Source: Abiotrophia defectiva_A | GTDB taxonomy: Bacteria > Bacillota > Bacilli > Lactobacillales > Aerococcaceae | Assembly: GCA_963546405.1 (NCBI GenBank) | Contig: CAUUNL010000069.1 | Span: 1 to 7,833 of the forward strand | Reading direction: 5' to 3' | DNA: 7,833 nucleotides | Shown: positions 1 to 6,018 of the stretch, in pieces | Numbering within the stretch: the first letter of the stretch is position 1 | Layout: the number at the start of each line of letters is the position of its first letter | Translations under genes and position numbers: made by a program | The notes under the pieces: generated by a model | The model's input: only the letters and a program-made list of their open reading frames with translations | Told to the model about the DNA's origin: nothing | Database searches by the model: none

Positions 1-18
1 TATATCATATATGATATA
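1..18. repeat. Perfect 18-bp AT-rich palindrome, operator-like
   Basis: The sequence TATATCATATATGATATA equals its own reverse complement over all 18 bases. It starts 13 nt past the stop codon of the HTH-TPR regulator, at the very edge of the window. It contains no G/C-rich stem and no T tract, so it is not an intrinsic terminator. A dyad this long beside a PlcR/Rgg-type regulator is typical of a dimer binding site, and the core TATCAT-AT-ATGATA resembles the general form of such boxes without matching the PlcR box I know. On the plus strand it overlaps an extended -10-like TGATATAAT (12-20), but no plus-strand gene follows. Binding is inference only, and AT-rich dyads also arise by chance. 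Confidence 0.5.
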
Positions 19-31
19 ATGGGATTTTGCT

Positions 32-886
32 TTAGATATGAGATTGGAATTGCTTAATACGCGCCAGTAACTGATTATTGCCATTAAATTTAGCAAAGGC
101 CAAAGCGTCTGCGCTATATGCCTTGATTTGTTCCACCTCTAAGCCCTGAGCTTCTGCATTCTGGGCAAGTCGGAAGTAGAGACGATCAACATAATGGGAT
201 ACCGCAGCTTGGCTAGAAAGCCTAATCCCATGCAGCAAGAGGCGGTCAGACTGGTCATATTCCTGGGCTGTCGCATAGAAATTAGCTGAATGCAAAACAA
301 TATTAAGTACACGCCATAATTCCTGGCTATTGGCCGGCTCATAATCAAGCAACCCGTCTTGAGCTTTCTCAAAGTAGTGATGAGCCCGTTCAGATTCTCC
401 CGCATTAGCATAGGCTAGCCCTAAGCCAGCTGCAGCTAAAGAACTATAAAGTGGCTCGAAATCGGTATGTAAATCGGTCATTAGTTGATTTAAGTAGAAG
501 AAACTATCATTGATTGAAGCCTTGGCCAAGGCAGCCAAAAAGCCCTTAAGGTAAAGGTAGCGTTTCTTAAGCGAAAGGGGACTGACTTGCTTGGCATCCA
601 CAGCAGCTAATTCCTGACTGGCCAACTTATAATCAGCTCTTACAAAGGCATTTTCAGCCGCTTCAATATGTTGATATAGTTCAGTCGATTGGACATCTTG
701 ACGTGGGAAGAGCTCGCCTAAACTCATATCTAATCGCTGACACAAGTCTAGTAAAATTTTAACAGAAGGGACTTGTCCTTGATTCTCAAAACGACTCAGG
801 GTGGCTTGGGTACAAATGCCTTGGCACAATTCAGACTGAGAAATACCTAATGACTTGCGCCGTTGAATAAATAACTGAATATCCAT
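32..886 (-). CDS. HTH-TPR transcriptional regulator, PlcR/Rgg-like (RRNPP type)
   Basis: Predicted cytoplasmic DNA-binding regulator of 284 residues. Residues 3-60 form an XRE-type helix-turn-helix (ISQSEL, then TQATLSRFENQ as recognition helix, then PSVKILLDLCQRL). Residues 65-284 are all helical with repeated tetratricopeptide-like pairs, e.g. 153-178 (AGLGLAYANAGESERAHHYF) and 195-222. An N-terminal XRE domain plus a C-terminal TPR array at about 285 residues is the layout of PlcR and the Rgg/RRNPP family, whose TPR domain binds a secreted, re-imported oligopeptide. ATG start, with AGGAGG 8 nt upstream (895-900). It has its own promoter at 926-954. No pre-peptide gene is seen next to it in the window; it could instead respond to a non-peptide ligand or to a peptide encoded off the left edge. 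Fold and DNA binding are near certain; peptide sensing is inferred from architecture. Confidence 0.85.
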   Translation of the reverse strand: MDIQLFIQRRKSLGISQSELCQGICTQATLSRFENQGQVPSVKILLDLCQRLDMSLGELFPRQDVQSTELYQHIEAAENAFVRADYKLASQELAAVDAKQVSPLSLKKRYLYLKGFLAALAKASINDSFFYLNQLMTDLHTDFEPLYSSLAAAGLGLAYANAGESERAHHYFEKAQDGLLDYEPANSQELWRVLNIVLHSANFYATAQEYDQSDRLLLHGIRLSSQAAVSHYVDRLYFRLAQNAEAQGLEVEQIKAYSADALAFAKFNGNNQLLARIKQFQSHI

Positions 887-925
887 AGAGGAAACCTCCT
901 AAATATTGCGCTTATAAGTGACTCT

Positions 926-954
926 ATTATAGCATGATAGTGGCCTCTTGTCAT
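926..954 (-). promoter_or_regulatory. Sigma-A promoter of the HTH-TPR regulator
   Basis: On the minus strand, ATGACA (949-954, 5/6 to TTGACA) is separated by exactly 17 nt from TATAAT (926-931, 6/6). A TG one base upstream of the -10 makes it an extended -10. The predicted start lies about 35 nt before the ATG. This is the best-formed promoter in the window. The half-site TATCAT and an imperfect mirror ATAATA (925-939) overlap the -10, so autoregulation is possible. Confidence 0.75.
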
Positions 955-962
955 CGTTTTCA

Positions 963-1346
963 CTAGATAGGAAGAGCGACAATCAAAGGTAATTTAGGTG
1001 TGATTTGTCCTGCATCACTTGATAAGGTCAAGGCTGGGTAAGCTGGATCAAAGCCTATCTTATGTTGGTGATCAAACATCATGTCATAGAGGGGATTGAG
1101 GTAAATAGGCTGGAAATTAGTCTCAAACTTGCTTGAATAAAGGCCAAAAGGCACTTTGGGGTCATTGTCGGCTACAATGAGCAGACGATACTTGCCCATA
1201 ACATTGCAGTGACAGCCAACTGGATCGTCATTATAAGGGCTATTGCCATCCACATAATCCATGAGGATGCGATAAGATTTGCTATTATGCTGAGATAGCG
1301 CGTGTTGGATAAAGTCGATTGCCTGATTGGTAAATTCAAAATTCAT
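963..1346 (-). CDS. HesB/IscA-fold iron-sulfur biosynthesis family protein (degenerate)
   Basis: Small cytoplasmic protein of 127 residues. It follows the pattern of the Fe-S biosynthesis (HesB-like) family of lactic acid bacteria: an N-terminal helix after F-T-x-x-A-I, then ILMDYVDGNSP (27-37), a cysteine turn, KYRLLIVAD (52-60), and a late L-x-S-D-A-G-x-I-T motif (108-116). True A-type carriers use one cysteine around mid-protein and a C-terminal Cys-x-Cys. Here the only cysteines are C45 and C47 (GCHC), and the C-terminal pair is absent, so cluster scaffolding in the IscA manner is doubtful. Start ATG with AAAGGA 8 nt upstream (1355-1360). It lies 108 nt past the carboxypeptidase gene with a probable promoter between. 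No other Fe-S genes are nearby. Fold assignment is moderate; function is unknown. Confidence 0.7.
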   Translation of the reverse strand: MNFEFTNQAIDFIQHALSQHNSKSYRILMDYVDGNSPYNDDPVGCHCNVMGKYRLLIVADNDPKVPFGLYSSKFETNFQPIYLNPLYDMMFDHQHKIGFDPAYPALTLSSDAGQITPKLPLIVALPI

Positions 1347-1429
1347 ATTAGAAATCCTTTCTAGTGGAAGGGAGAAGAGTTAGTAGAGAGCAAGATAATT
1401 TCTCATATCCATGAGTTAACATAATATAC

Positions 1430-1454
1430 ATTATAGGATAATTATTCAGAGAGT

Positions 1455-1457
<3 letters not shown>
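1430..1457 (-). promoter_or_regulatory. Probable promoter of the HesB-like gene
   Basis: TATAAT (1430-1435, 6/6) on the minus strand is preceded at 16 nt by TAGACT (1452-1457, 4/6 to TTGACA). The -35 lies inside the tail of the carboxypeptidase gene and overlaps its stop codon. The predicted leader is about 75 nt. The -10 is convincing and the -35 is weak. Confidence 0.45.
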
Positions 1458-2222
<765 letters not shown>

Positions 2223-2236
2223 AGAGCCTTCCTTTC

Positions 2237-3262
2237 TTAGTTAAGTAAGCCATGTAATAGATATAAAACCAGTGTTAGCCCCCACAAGCCCCCTATCAAG
2301 GCCAAATGTAGGCGCCAGGCTAAGGTCAAATAGCCAATAAATTCGCGCAAAAAGGCATTAATCGAAAAATAGAGCTTAGTCTTGGCGCCATAACCTTGAC
2401 ACTTAAGGCCTAGGCGCCGCGCCAGGATAAGGGAGCGCAACAAATGGTAGTAGTTGGTGACTATGACAAAGTCCTCTCTCCCCTTTTCCATTAGCTTATG
2501 AGAGAATTGAAGATTTTCATGGGTATTACGAGACTGATTGTCGACCAGAATAGCTGATTGGGGCACTCCTTGTCGGAGGGCGTAAGCATTCATCGCCTCT
2601 CCTTCTGAGATGACTTCATCTGGCCCCTGGCCACCCGACATAATGAGGGTAACGTCTTGAGGGTGGCGACGCCAGAGTTTGATGGCCTTATCAATTCGAC
2701 TGGCAAGCAAGGGCGTCACTTCTGTCCCATTCAAGCCAGCTCCTAGTACCACGATGTAAGAATAACGAGGCCGCACAAAATGGATAAAGTTAAGAATGTT
2801 AGTAACGAAAAAGATGCCGACTAAGACGGCAAAATAGAAAATGGTGCTTCCCATGAGCCCATAGATGACATTAAAAATTGGCCAGTTGAGTGACAAACGG
2901 CTTGCTAGAATCGGCCAGATGACCATATAACCAATCATGCCAAATGCTAGCATAAGGGCTAAGGAATTTACTAGATTAAAGCCTTCGCGCCGAATCAAGG
3001 TAATGCCCGAATAAATAAGAGCTAGAAAACTGATTAAAGGCGCCAACATCAAGGTCAAAATGAAGAGTGCTCCCAAGACAATCAATATGACAGCGAAAAA
3101 TTGCCATTCTAGCACGAAGGTCAGGTAGATCCCAATAATACCAGCTAATGAGCCTGAAACTAGGAACCAAAATCCCAACCATAAGGTTCGCTTATCATGC
3201 CAATAAACCCAAAAGAATGGCGAGCTGACCAAGACAAGTAGTAATAAAAATAGAAATGTCAT
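2237..3262 (-). CDS. YdcF/ElyC family (DUF218) membrane protein
   Basis: Integral membrane protein of 341 residues. About five hydrophobic segments occupy residues 1-160 (near 2-20, 28-50, 53-90, 100-120 and 135-162), followed by a DUF218 domain at about 168-310 and a last membrane helix at 318-340. The domain has its usual signature: VVLGAGLNGTEVTPLLASRI (171-190), MSGGQGPDEVISEGEAM (208-224), VDNQSRNTHENL (240-251) and IVTNYYHLLRSLILARRLG (267-285). SanA/ElyC/YdcF proteins are linked to envelope integrity and lipid-carrier handling in Gram-negatives, but the reaction is not firmly known. Start ATG has AAAGGA 7 nt upstream, overlapping the stop codon of the preceding GDPD gene (12-nt gap), so the two are probably translationally linked. 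Its neighbours, a glycerophosphodiesterase and a carboxypeptidase, support an envelope role. Confidence 0.9.
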   Translation of the reverse strand: MTFLFLLLLVLVSSPFFWVYWHDKRTLWLGFWFLVSGSLAGIIGIYLTFVLEWQFFAVILIVLGALFILTLMLAPLISFLALIYSGITLIRREGFNLVNSLALMLAFGMIGYMVIWPILASRLSLNWPIFNVIYGLMGSTIFYFAVLVGIFFVTNILNFIHFVRPRYSYIVVLGAGLNGTEVTPLLASRIDKAIKLWRRHPQDVTLIMSGGQGPDEVISEGEAMNAYALRQGVPQSAILVDNQSRNTHENLQFSHKLMEKGREDFVIVTNYYHLLRSLILARRLGLKCQGYGAKTKLYFSINAFLREFIGYLTLAWRLHLALIGGLWGLTLVLYLLHGLLN

Positions 3263-3274
3263 AACCTAATCCTT

Positions 3275-5044
3275 TCAGAACTGTGGCGCCATAAGTTGTT
3301 CTACACGTTCAAAATAAGTTTGATGGTCTGAGATACCGTATTGGATTTCCTTGAGTGTTTCCAGTTTGTCAGTAATAATGCCGTCTACAGGCCGATAGAG
3401 AAAGCTTTGGATTTCCTCTTCATCATTAATGGTCCAGACATAGATTTCTTTGCCCTCTTTATGAGCTTGATTGGCTAGCTCACTAGTATAGGAGAATGCC
3501 TCTAAGACATAGAAATCAACCTTATTTTTGGCAAAAGCACCAAATTGCAATGGAATCACATAACCTGTTCTAATATCAGAATTAAGAGACTCAATGGCGT
3601 CAATGGCTTGATGATTGAGAGACATGACAGGATAGCGACTGCTAATCCCCAATTCTTGGAGTTTATCCACGACTAGCTGGGCATAATTATCCGGCTCTTT
3701 GCCATGTGGCTTTAGCTCAATGAGAAGATCAATATCTAGCTCCTGGGCTCGTTTAACGAATTCCTCAAAGGATGGCAGTTGGCCTTGATAGTCACCCTGA
3801 CTGAGCGTCAGTCCCACTAATTCATCATAAGTCATATCCCAAACTTCTCTATTGATGCCCGCTAAACGCTGTAAGTTGCTGTCGTGCATAACAACTAGCC
3901 TTTGATCCTTAGTCATTTGGACATCTAGTTCCACCATGGTGGCGCCATTTTCAGCTGCTGCTTCTAGGGCTTGAATGGTATTTTCTACGCCCTTTTCTAC
4001 ATAGCCGCGGTGGCCAATAATGGCTTGCTGGGACTGATAGGTTTGACTGGCTAGCAGAAAAGCATTCTCCCCTATTTTGAAGAATATGAGACTGAAGACT
4101 AATAGGAAGATGCGGCGACAGTGGCGACGATGACTAGGCTCAATTAAGAGCAGCGAATTGGTCACTTCAGGCGCCACTACCTGATCCACTAAAATGATTA
4201 AGGTCCCGACTTTGGATAGGATAATCACCGTGAAAGCAATAAACTTGAGAATTGATAAGAGCAGCGCTTCGACTATAAAACTATTACCGGATGGATCTAA
4301 GGCCATGGCCGCTTCTATAAATACGCTAATCAAGCCTACACTAATTATACCCAGGACAAAACCGAAAATGGCGAAAGTCAATAAAAGTTTCCACTTTTTA
4401 ACTTGGGTCATTTGCCAACTTTCCCTTAGCGATTTGACAAAACTCTGGTCCTTGATCATCATAAGGGGCATGGCATAAATCAAGCGAAGGTTGAGATAGA
4501 AGAGCAGAATGGCTAGGAGGGCCACAAGGACGGTTCCCTGCCAAGTTTTAAGAAACTCACCTGTGATGAAATCAGGTATCCTGAGGCCATTGGTCAGTGA
4601 AGACTGCATGACTAGGCCGGATATGGGAATAGTGATGGCGATATAGCCAAGAAAATAGAAGAAGCTCAGGCCAAATAAATGGCGTAAACGACCTAGTGCT
4701 TGGCGAATGACCGCTCCGTAGGAGATTTCCTTTTTAAGTTGACGGGCATAAATGACGTAAATCAAAACCGACAACTCGATAAAAAAGAGGGCCGCAAAAC
4801 AGAGGGCAAAAAGAAGAAAAGCTAATAGACTATCTGGCTGCCTCATTAGGTAAGAAATATTATTTAAATCTAAATGTGTCTGATTGCCCAAAATAAGAGC
4901 TAGACGGAAAATCAATTTCAGAAGGTAACCACCTAGGTAGCTAATGGTGATTTGAAGAATAGCTGCAATCGTGACAAAACTCAGCAAATGTCGAAATAAG
5001 AGCAAAAATAGTTGCTTCAATGAGTGTCGCATGGTCTGCTGCAT
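3275..5044 (-). CDS. Glycerophosphodiester phosphodiesterase with N-terminal membrane domain
   Basis: 589 residues. Residues 1-330 form a polytopic region with roughly six to eight membrane helices, matching the GPDPase membrane domain often fused to GDPD in Firmicutes. Residues 342-570 are a complete GDPD TIM-barrel domain: GHRG (344-347), ENT (354-356), ELDVQ (373-377; metal ligands E373 and D375), HD (387-388, catalytic histidine), LIELKPH (441-447), YVWTIND (535-541) and DGIITDK (554-560). It should hydrolyse glycerophosphodiesters to glycerol-3-phosphate plus an alcohol, possibly from lipid or lipoteichoic acid; substrate is not determined. Start: a longer frame opens with GTG at 5075-5077, but the internal ATG at 5042-5044 has AGGAGG at 7 nt (5052-5057), so I use it. 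It is the first gene of a three-gene unit with the YdcF and carboxypeptidase genes; the gap to the next gene is 12 nt. Confidence 0.93.
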   Translation of the reverse strand: MQQTMRHSLKQLFLLLFRHLLSFVTIAAILQITISYLGGYLLKLIFRLALILGNQTHLDLNNISYLMRQPDSLLAFLLFALCFAALFFIELSVLIYVIYARQLKKEISYGAVIRQALGRLRHLFGLSFFYFLGYIAITIPISGLVMQSSLTNGLRIPDFITGEFLKTWQGTVLVALLAILLFYLNLRLIYAMPLMMIKDQSFVKSLRESWQMTQVKKWKLLLTFAIFGFVLGIISVGLISVFIEAAMALDPSGNSFIVEALLLSILKFIAFTVIILSKVGTLIILVDQVVAPEVTNSLLLIEPSHRRHCRRIFLLVFSLIFFKIGENAFLLASQTYQSQQAIIGHRGYVEKGVENTIQALEAAAENGATMVELDVQMTKDQRLVVMHDSNLQRLAGINREVWDMTYDELVGLTLSQGDYQGQLPSFEEFVKRAQELDIDLLIELKPHGKEPDNYAQLVVDKLQELGISSRYPVMSLNHQAIDAIESLNSDIRTGYVIPLQFGAFAKNKVDFYVLEAFSYTSELANQAHKEGKEIYVWTINDEEEIQSFLYRPVDGIITDKLETLKEIQYGISDHQTYFERVEQLMAPQF

Positions 5045-5051
5045 ATTCTCC

Positions 5052-5057
5052 CCTCCT
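5052..5057 (-). promoter_or_regulatory. Ribosome binding site that sets the GDPD start
   Basis: AGGAGG on the minus strand lies 7 nt before the ATG at 5042-5044. The upstream in-frame GTG (5075-5077) has only AGGAA one base away from it, which is too close to work well. The extra 11 residues that GTG would add include the purine-rich SD itself translated as RGGEN, a sign that they are not coding. Confidence 0.85.
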
Positions 5058-5082
5058 CTCCATGATTCCTTATGCACTTCCT

Positions 5083-5128
5083 ATTGTAACCTAGAATCAG
5101 CCTGACCCCATCAGTCCACAGGCTGATT
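5083..5128 (-). promoter_or_regulatory. Putative promoter and inverted repeat upstream of the GDPD operon
   Basis: AATCAGCCTG (5095-5104) and CAGGCTGATT (5119-5128) are perfect 10-bp complements with a 14-nt gap, in the only intergenic space ahead of the GDPD-YdcF-carboxypeptidase unit. A TACAAT -10-like hexamer (5083-5088, 5/6) lies downstream on the minus strand, giving a leader of about 32 nt. The -35 position (near 5106-5111, ATGGGG) is poor and falls between the two arms, which would suit an activator or repressor site. No T tract follows the hairpin on the minus strand, so it is not a typical terminator. The repeat is certain; the promoter and operator reading are tentative. Confidence 0.4.
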
Positions 5129-5136
5129 TAATCGGC

Positions 5137-5166
5137 AAAAAACCCGTTCTTGACGTAAGAACGGGT
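5137..5166 (-). terminator. Rho-independent terminator after phnA
   Basis: On the minus strand ACCCGTTCTT pairs perfectly with AAGAACGGGT (5157-5166 with 5142-5151), leaving a 5-nt loop, and is followed by six T (5137-5142 as A on the plus strand). It begins 13 nt past the phnA stop codon and separates the phnA side from the GDPD operon. A textbook intrinsic terminator. Confidence 0.92.
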
Positions 5167-5179
5167 CCTAAGACGCTGG

Positions 5180-5521
5180 TTATTTCTTGACGTAAATTGA
5201 TTTGAGATAAAGGCTACCAATGCCATCAATCTTACATGCAATGTCGTGACCATCAACAGGCTCATCAATCAAACGGATGTTTTTAGCCTTGGTCCCTTGT
5301 TTAATCGTTGTCGTCGCATTCAACTTAAGGTCCTTAATGACCGTAACACTGTCACCGTTCTCAAGCTGATTGCCATTGGCATCGCGAATAATCCCAGCTT
5401 CAGCACGAGCCACTTCATCTTCCTGGGTCCATTCATGGGCACACATTGGGCAGACAAAGAGCTGGCCATCTTCGTAGGTATATTCTGAGTCACATTGCGG
5501 GCAATTTGGTAATTTAGACAT
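5180..5521 (-). CDS. phnA: PhnA/YjdM zinc-ribbon protein
   Basis: Cytoplasmic protein of 113 residues, close to the usual length (E. coli YjdM is about 111). The N-terminal zinc ribbon has C7-x2-C10 and C24-x2-C27; the C-terminal PhnA domain shows the conserved DANGNQLENGDSVTVIKDLK (47-66), GTKAKNIRLI (76-85) and HDIACKIDGIG (92-102). Although named for the phosphonate locus of E. coli, PhnA-family proteins are widespread in bacteria without C-P lyase, and no phosphonate genes are present here, so the name should not be read as function. AAGGAGG lies 6 nt before ATG (5528-5534). A promoter sits at 5548-5577, and a strong terminator follows, so it can be a single-gene transcript or the last gene of a longer one. 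Confidence 0.95.
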   Translation of the reverse strand: MSKLPNCPQCDSEYTYEDGQLFVCPMCAHEWTQEDEVARAEAGIIRDANGNQLENGDSVTVIKDLKLNATTTIKQGTKAKNIRLIDEPVDGHDIACKIDGIGSLYLKSIYVKK

Positions 5522-5547
5522 CTTCTTCCTCCTTTTTGCTTAGTCTC

Positions 5548-5577
5548 AGTATAGCAGAATCAGCTAAGAGGAATCAA
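5548..5577 (-). promoter_or_regulatory. Probable phnA promoter
   Basis: TATACT (5548-5553, 5/6) on the minus strand is preceded by TG one base upstream (extended -10). TTGATT (5572-5577, 4/6) lies 18 nt further up. It is in the 70-nt gap after the thioredoxin-like gene, in which I see no terminator, so read-through from that gene would also reach phnA. Confidence 0.5.
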
Positions 5578-5591
5578 GAATATTTTAGTAA

Positions 5592-5948
5592 CTAGCGCTT
5601 AACAAAGGCTAGAATCTCTTCTGGACTTAGGGAGCTGTCACACTTAACGTGAACCCCTTCCTTGTCTGAAAAGAGGAAACCTGGCACAGTTGGCACTTGC
5701 CATTGATCGCGTAATTGTTGCACTTGGCTCAAAGTTTCTGGATTTTGTGAGTGCAGATAAGCCACTTTTAAGCCAGCTTCTTGTGCCAATGGGCTAAGTT
5801 TAGCCACAAAACGACGGCAGTATGGGCAGCTTTCACGGCCAATAAAGAGGATGCCACCATCTTTGGCGTCCATCAATGCCTTGGCTTCTTCAGGGCTAAC
5901 AGCTTGGAATACTTTGACTTGTTCTAGGTAGTTTGCTACTTCATTCAT
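5592..5948 (-). CDS. Thioredoxin-like protein, bacteriocin transport accessory (PedC/BrcD) type
   Basis: 118 residues with a thioredoxin fold: strand ILFIGRES (33-40), active site C41-P-Y-C44 at the start of the next helix, strand KVAYLHS (61-67), then the cis-proline loop QVPTVPGFLF (84-93, P86 likely cis) and a C-terminal helix (106-117). CPYC is the glutaredoxin-like version of the active site. A third cysteine, C103, is outside it. There is no signal peptide or membrane anchor, so it should act in the cytoplasm as a disulfide reductase or related thiol enzyme. Similar small proteins in Lactobacillales are called bacteriocin transport accessory proteins, but no bacteriocin or ABC transporter gene is here, so a general redox role is the safer reading. 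AAAGGAG lies 10 nt before ATG (5959-5965). It follows the LPDTG protein gene by 70 nt and has its own promoter. Confidence 0.88.
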   Translation of the reverse strand: MNEVANYLEQVKVFQAVSPEEAKALMDAKDGGILFIGRESCPYCRRFVAKLSPLAQEAGLKVAYLHSQNPETLSQVQQLRDQWQVPTVPGFLFSDKEGVHVKCDSSLSPEEILAFVKR

Positions 5949-5980
5949 GAATTAATCACTCCTTTGCATTTTACCCTTTT

Positions 5981-6008
5981 ATTATACGATTTTTCCGGCC
6001 CATCACAA
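5981..6008 (-). promoter_or_regulatory. Probable promoter of the thioredoxin-like gene
   Basis: TATAAT (5981-5986, 6/6) on the minus strand lies 16 nt from TTGTGA (6003-6008, 4/6). It begins right after the surface protein stop codon. The short repeats GCATTTT and AAAATGC (5966-5972 and 6007-6013) lie on either side of the -10 and may be chance. I find no convincing terminator for the surface protein gene in this gap. Confidence 0.5.
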
Positions 6009-6018
6009 AATGCTTTGC

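Noticed and set aside
139..411. Minus-strand 90-codon frame within the regulator gene
   Set aside because: Out-of-frame shadow of the TPR region with no start signals.
887..900. AGGA-GGTT-TCCT mini-hairpin covering the regulator SD
   Set aside because: Only four base pairs; too weak to claim as a translational switch.
1348..1431. 27-codon minus-strand ORF (MYIMLTHGYEKLSCSL and onward) ending just before the HesB-like gene, considered as a signal peptide gene
   Set aside because: No Shine-Dalgarno before either possible ATG, the first ATG overlaps the predicted -10, and the product has no export signal. Probably chance in the leader.
2976..3182. Minus-strand 68-codon frame within the YdcF gene
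   Set aside because: Out-of-frame shadow of the membrane segment coding region.
4194..4478. Plus-strand 94-codon open frame
   Set aside because: Lies wholly antisense to the membrane region of the GDPD gene, has no ribosome site, and encodes no recognisable protein; a shadow frame.
5246..5488. Plus-strand 80-codon open frame
   Set aside because: Antisense to phnA, which is a clear conserved gene; no ribosome site.
5180..5521. Phosphonate utilisation locus suggested by phnA
   Set aside because: No C-P lyase, phosphonatase or phosphonate transporter genes; the family is widespread outside phosphonate loci.
5592..5948. Bacteriocin locus suggested by the PedC/BrcD-like protein
   Set aside because: No double-glycine precursor, immunity gene or ABC transporter in the window.
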